A DNA stretch of 6,643 bases from Caldisericaceae bacterium (lineage in GTDB: Bacteria; Calditrichota; Calditrichia; Calditrichales; Calditrichaceae), in the NCBI GenBank assembly GCA_021160885.1, contig JAGHBR010000218.1, forward strand, positions 1 to 6,643. Direction: 5' to 3'. A program made the position numbers and the translations under genes. The notes beneath the pieces are model-generated. The model saw nothing but the letters and a program-made list of their open reading frames with translations, had not been told where the DNA came from and made no database searches. This document shows, piece by piece, positions 5,141 through 6,643 of this stretch (positions are counted from its first letter, which is position 1; every line of letters starts with the position of its first letter).

Positions 5141-6643
5141 ATGGAACATAATGGAAAAGTAAAAATCGGCGTTTACGTGTGTCACTGCGGAACGAACATT
5201 GCCGCTAAAATCAATGTTGTGGAAGTGGTGGAATTTGCCTCCACTTTACCCAATGTAACAGTGGCGCGCGAATATAAATTCATGTGTTCCGATCCGGGGC
5301 AGGAGTTAATCAAACAGGACATCAGGGAATTGGGGATTAACCGCGTGGTGGTGGCCTCCTGTTCGCCATTGATGCACGAAGCCACCTTTCGACGGGCCGT
5401 AGAAGAGGGCGGCAGTAATCCCTATTTTTTCCACATGGCCAATATTCGAGAACACGATTCCTGGGTCACCGAAGATGTACAAATGGCAACGCACAAAGCA
5501 AAATCTTTAATTGCTGCAGCCGTTAAACGTGTTTTTTACCATGAAGCTCTGGAGAAAAATTCGGTTCCGGTCAATGACAATGTACTAATTGTTGGTGGTG
5601 GCATTGCGGGCATTCAGTCGGCTTTGACCATTGCCGATGCCGGCAAAAAGGTTTACCTGGTAGAACGCGAACCTTCCATTGGCGGACACATGGCCAAATT
5701 TGACAAAACCTTTCCCACGCTGGACTGTGCCTCCTGTATTTTAACGCCCAAAATGACTCAGGTGGCCGCTCATCCCAATATTGAACTGATGACTTATTCC
5801 GAAGTGGAAGCAGTTGAAGGCTATGTGGGCAATTTTAAGGTTCAGGTGCGCAAGAAGGCCCGCTATGTGAATGAAGACCTGTGTACCGGTTGTGGTGAGT
5901 GCACCAAAGTTTGCCCGATTACCGTACCTTCCGAATTTGATGAAGGATTGGGCATGCGCACAGCTATTTACCGACCATTTCCGCAATCAGTGCCTAATAC
6001 CTACACGATTTCAAGACGCGGCATCCCGCCCTGCCAGGCGACCTGTAGTTTGCATCAAAAGGCCCAGGCTTACATTCAGTTAATCGCCAAAGGCGAGTTT
6101 GAAAAGGCGCTCGAGGTCATTTTGCGTGACAATCCCCTACCTTCCATCTGCGGGCGTGTCTGTTCACATCCCTGCATGTCCCTCTGTTCCCGAAACAAAG
6201 TAGATGAACCTGTCAACATTCCCGGTTTAAAACGTTTTGTCACCGACCAGTTTGCCGATTTCGAACTGTCCAAACCGGCCCCATCCCTGGAACGCGCTGA
6301 ACACATCGCCATTGTTGGATCCGGGCCGTCTGGTTTAATGTGCGCTTACGAATTAAGGCAACGTGGTTACAAAGTAACGATTTTTGAATCGGCCTCCCAG
6401 CCAGGTGGTATGCTGGTGCAGGGCATTCCGGCTTTTCGCCTGCCGCGGGGTATCATCAATAAAGAAATTGAACGGTTGGAACGCATTGGCATTCAGATTA
6501 AACTCAATACGCATGTCGGATTAGATATTTCTCTAAAAGAGTTGAAGAAAAAATACGCGGCTATTTACCTGGCAATTGGTGCAGGCGTGGAACGAAAATT
6601 GAATATTCCTGGCGAAGATTTACGTGGCATCTGGGGCGGTATC
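5141..6643 (+). CDS. hdrA: HdrA-type flavoprotein with inserted GltD-like module (3' truncated)
   Basis: The first 501 codons are present without a stop; the gene continues past the right edge. Residues 1-140 form the N-terminal HdrA domain (CHCGTN at 14-19, FMCSDPGQ at 47-54, ASCSP at 72-76). An FAD-binding fold follows (GGGIAG 152-157, then IGGHMAKFDKTFPTLDCASC at 180-199, with Cys196 and Cys199). A ferredoxin motif follows it, Cys248/251/254/258-Pro. At about 287-293 the HdrA pattern changes to a glutamate-synthase small-subunit/dihydropyrimidine-dehydrogenase N-terminal Fe-S region (Cys298, 302, 337, 341, 345, 349). A second dinucleotide fold comes next (VGSGPSG 392-398, PGGML 411-415, GIPAFRLP 418-425). 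HdrA is the flavin hub that takes electrons from a donor and splits or merges them between ferredoxin and HdrBC. The added module probably binds NAD(P)H. GAGG (5131-5134) lies six bases before the ATG, 22 bp after hdrB. The full length should well exceed the usual ~650 aa. Confidence 0.92.
   Translation, partial: MEHNGKVKIGVYVCHCGTNIAAKINVVEVVEFASTLPNVTVAREYKFMCSDPGQELIKQDIRELGINRVVVASCSPLMHEATFRRAVEEGGSNPYFFHMANIREHDSWVTEDVQMATHKAKSLIAAAVKRVFYHEALEKNSVPVNDNVLIVGGGIAGIQSALTIADAGKKVYLVEREPSIGGHMAKFDKTFPTLDCASCILTPKMTQVAAHPNIELMTYSEVEAVEGYVGNFKVQVRKKARYVNEDLCTGCGECTKVCPITVPSEFDEGLGMRTAIYRPFPQSVPNTYTISRRGIPPCQATCSLHQKAQAYIQLIAKGEFEKALEVILRDNPLPSICGRVCSHPCMSLCSRNKVDEPVNIPGLKRFVTDQFADFELSKPAPSLERAEHIAIVGSGPSGLMCAYELRQRGYKVTIFESASQPGGMLVQGIPAFRLPRGIINKEIERLERIGIQIKLNTHVGLDISLKELKKKYAAIYLAIGAGVERKLNIPGEDLRGIWGGI

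Overview
The window looks like chromosomal DNA of a moderately AT-leaning anaerobic or facultatively anaerobic bacterium. It holds two divergent transcription units separated by about 0.7 kb of AT-rich, repeat-laden intergenic DNA. The organism cannot be fixed from this stretch alone. The combination of a monomeric NADP-dependent isocitrate dehydrogenase, a non-methanogen-style HdrCBA set with an enlarged HdrA, and eroded intergenic repeats would fit a Calditrichota/FCB-type or deltaproteobacterial-type anaerobe. This is a low-confidence inference.

Layout. Positions 1-647 carry no convincing gene. They hold short direct repeats and two palindromes at the left end, then a roughly 150-bp palindromic intergenic element with short terminal inverted repeats (221-370), then unassigned DNA. 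A strong Rho-independent terminator (648-688, minus strand) closes the leftward gene icd (698-2929), which encodes a complete 743-aa monomeric isocitrate dehydrogenase. The intergenic region 2930-3655 contains a second, shorter copy of the palindromic element, two related degenerate heptamer arrays about 300 bp apart, an octamer array, an AT-rich inverted repeat and a pair of tandem hairpins. Rightward from 3656 runs a tightly packed operon, hdrC-hdrB-hdrA. hdrC and hdrB overlap by ATGA, and hdrB and hdrA are 22 bp apart. hdrA runs off the right edge after 501 codons.

How the genes work together. HdrC (two cubane [4Fe-4S] sites) and HdrB (two complete CCG motifs for non-cubane [4Fe-4S] clusters) form the disulfide-reducing arm of a heterodisulfide-reductase-type complex. 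HdrA is the flavoprotein hub. Here HdrA has a canonical HdrA N-terminal half (about residues 1-290), which then passes directly into a glutamate-synthase-small-subunit (GltD)-like module with its own Cys-rich region and second dinucleotide-binding fold. A built-in GltD-like module suggests that the complex exchanges electrons with NAD(P)H directly, and that it may couple this to ferredoxin and an unidentified disulfide by flavin-based electron bifurcation or confurcation. The divergent icd makes NADPH, so the two units may be metabolically linked, but nothing in the sequence proves this. The enlarged HdrA is the most interesting item in the window.
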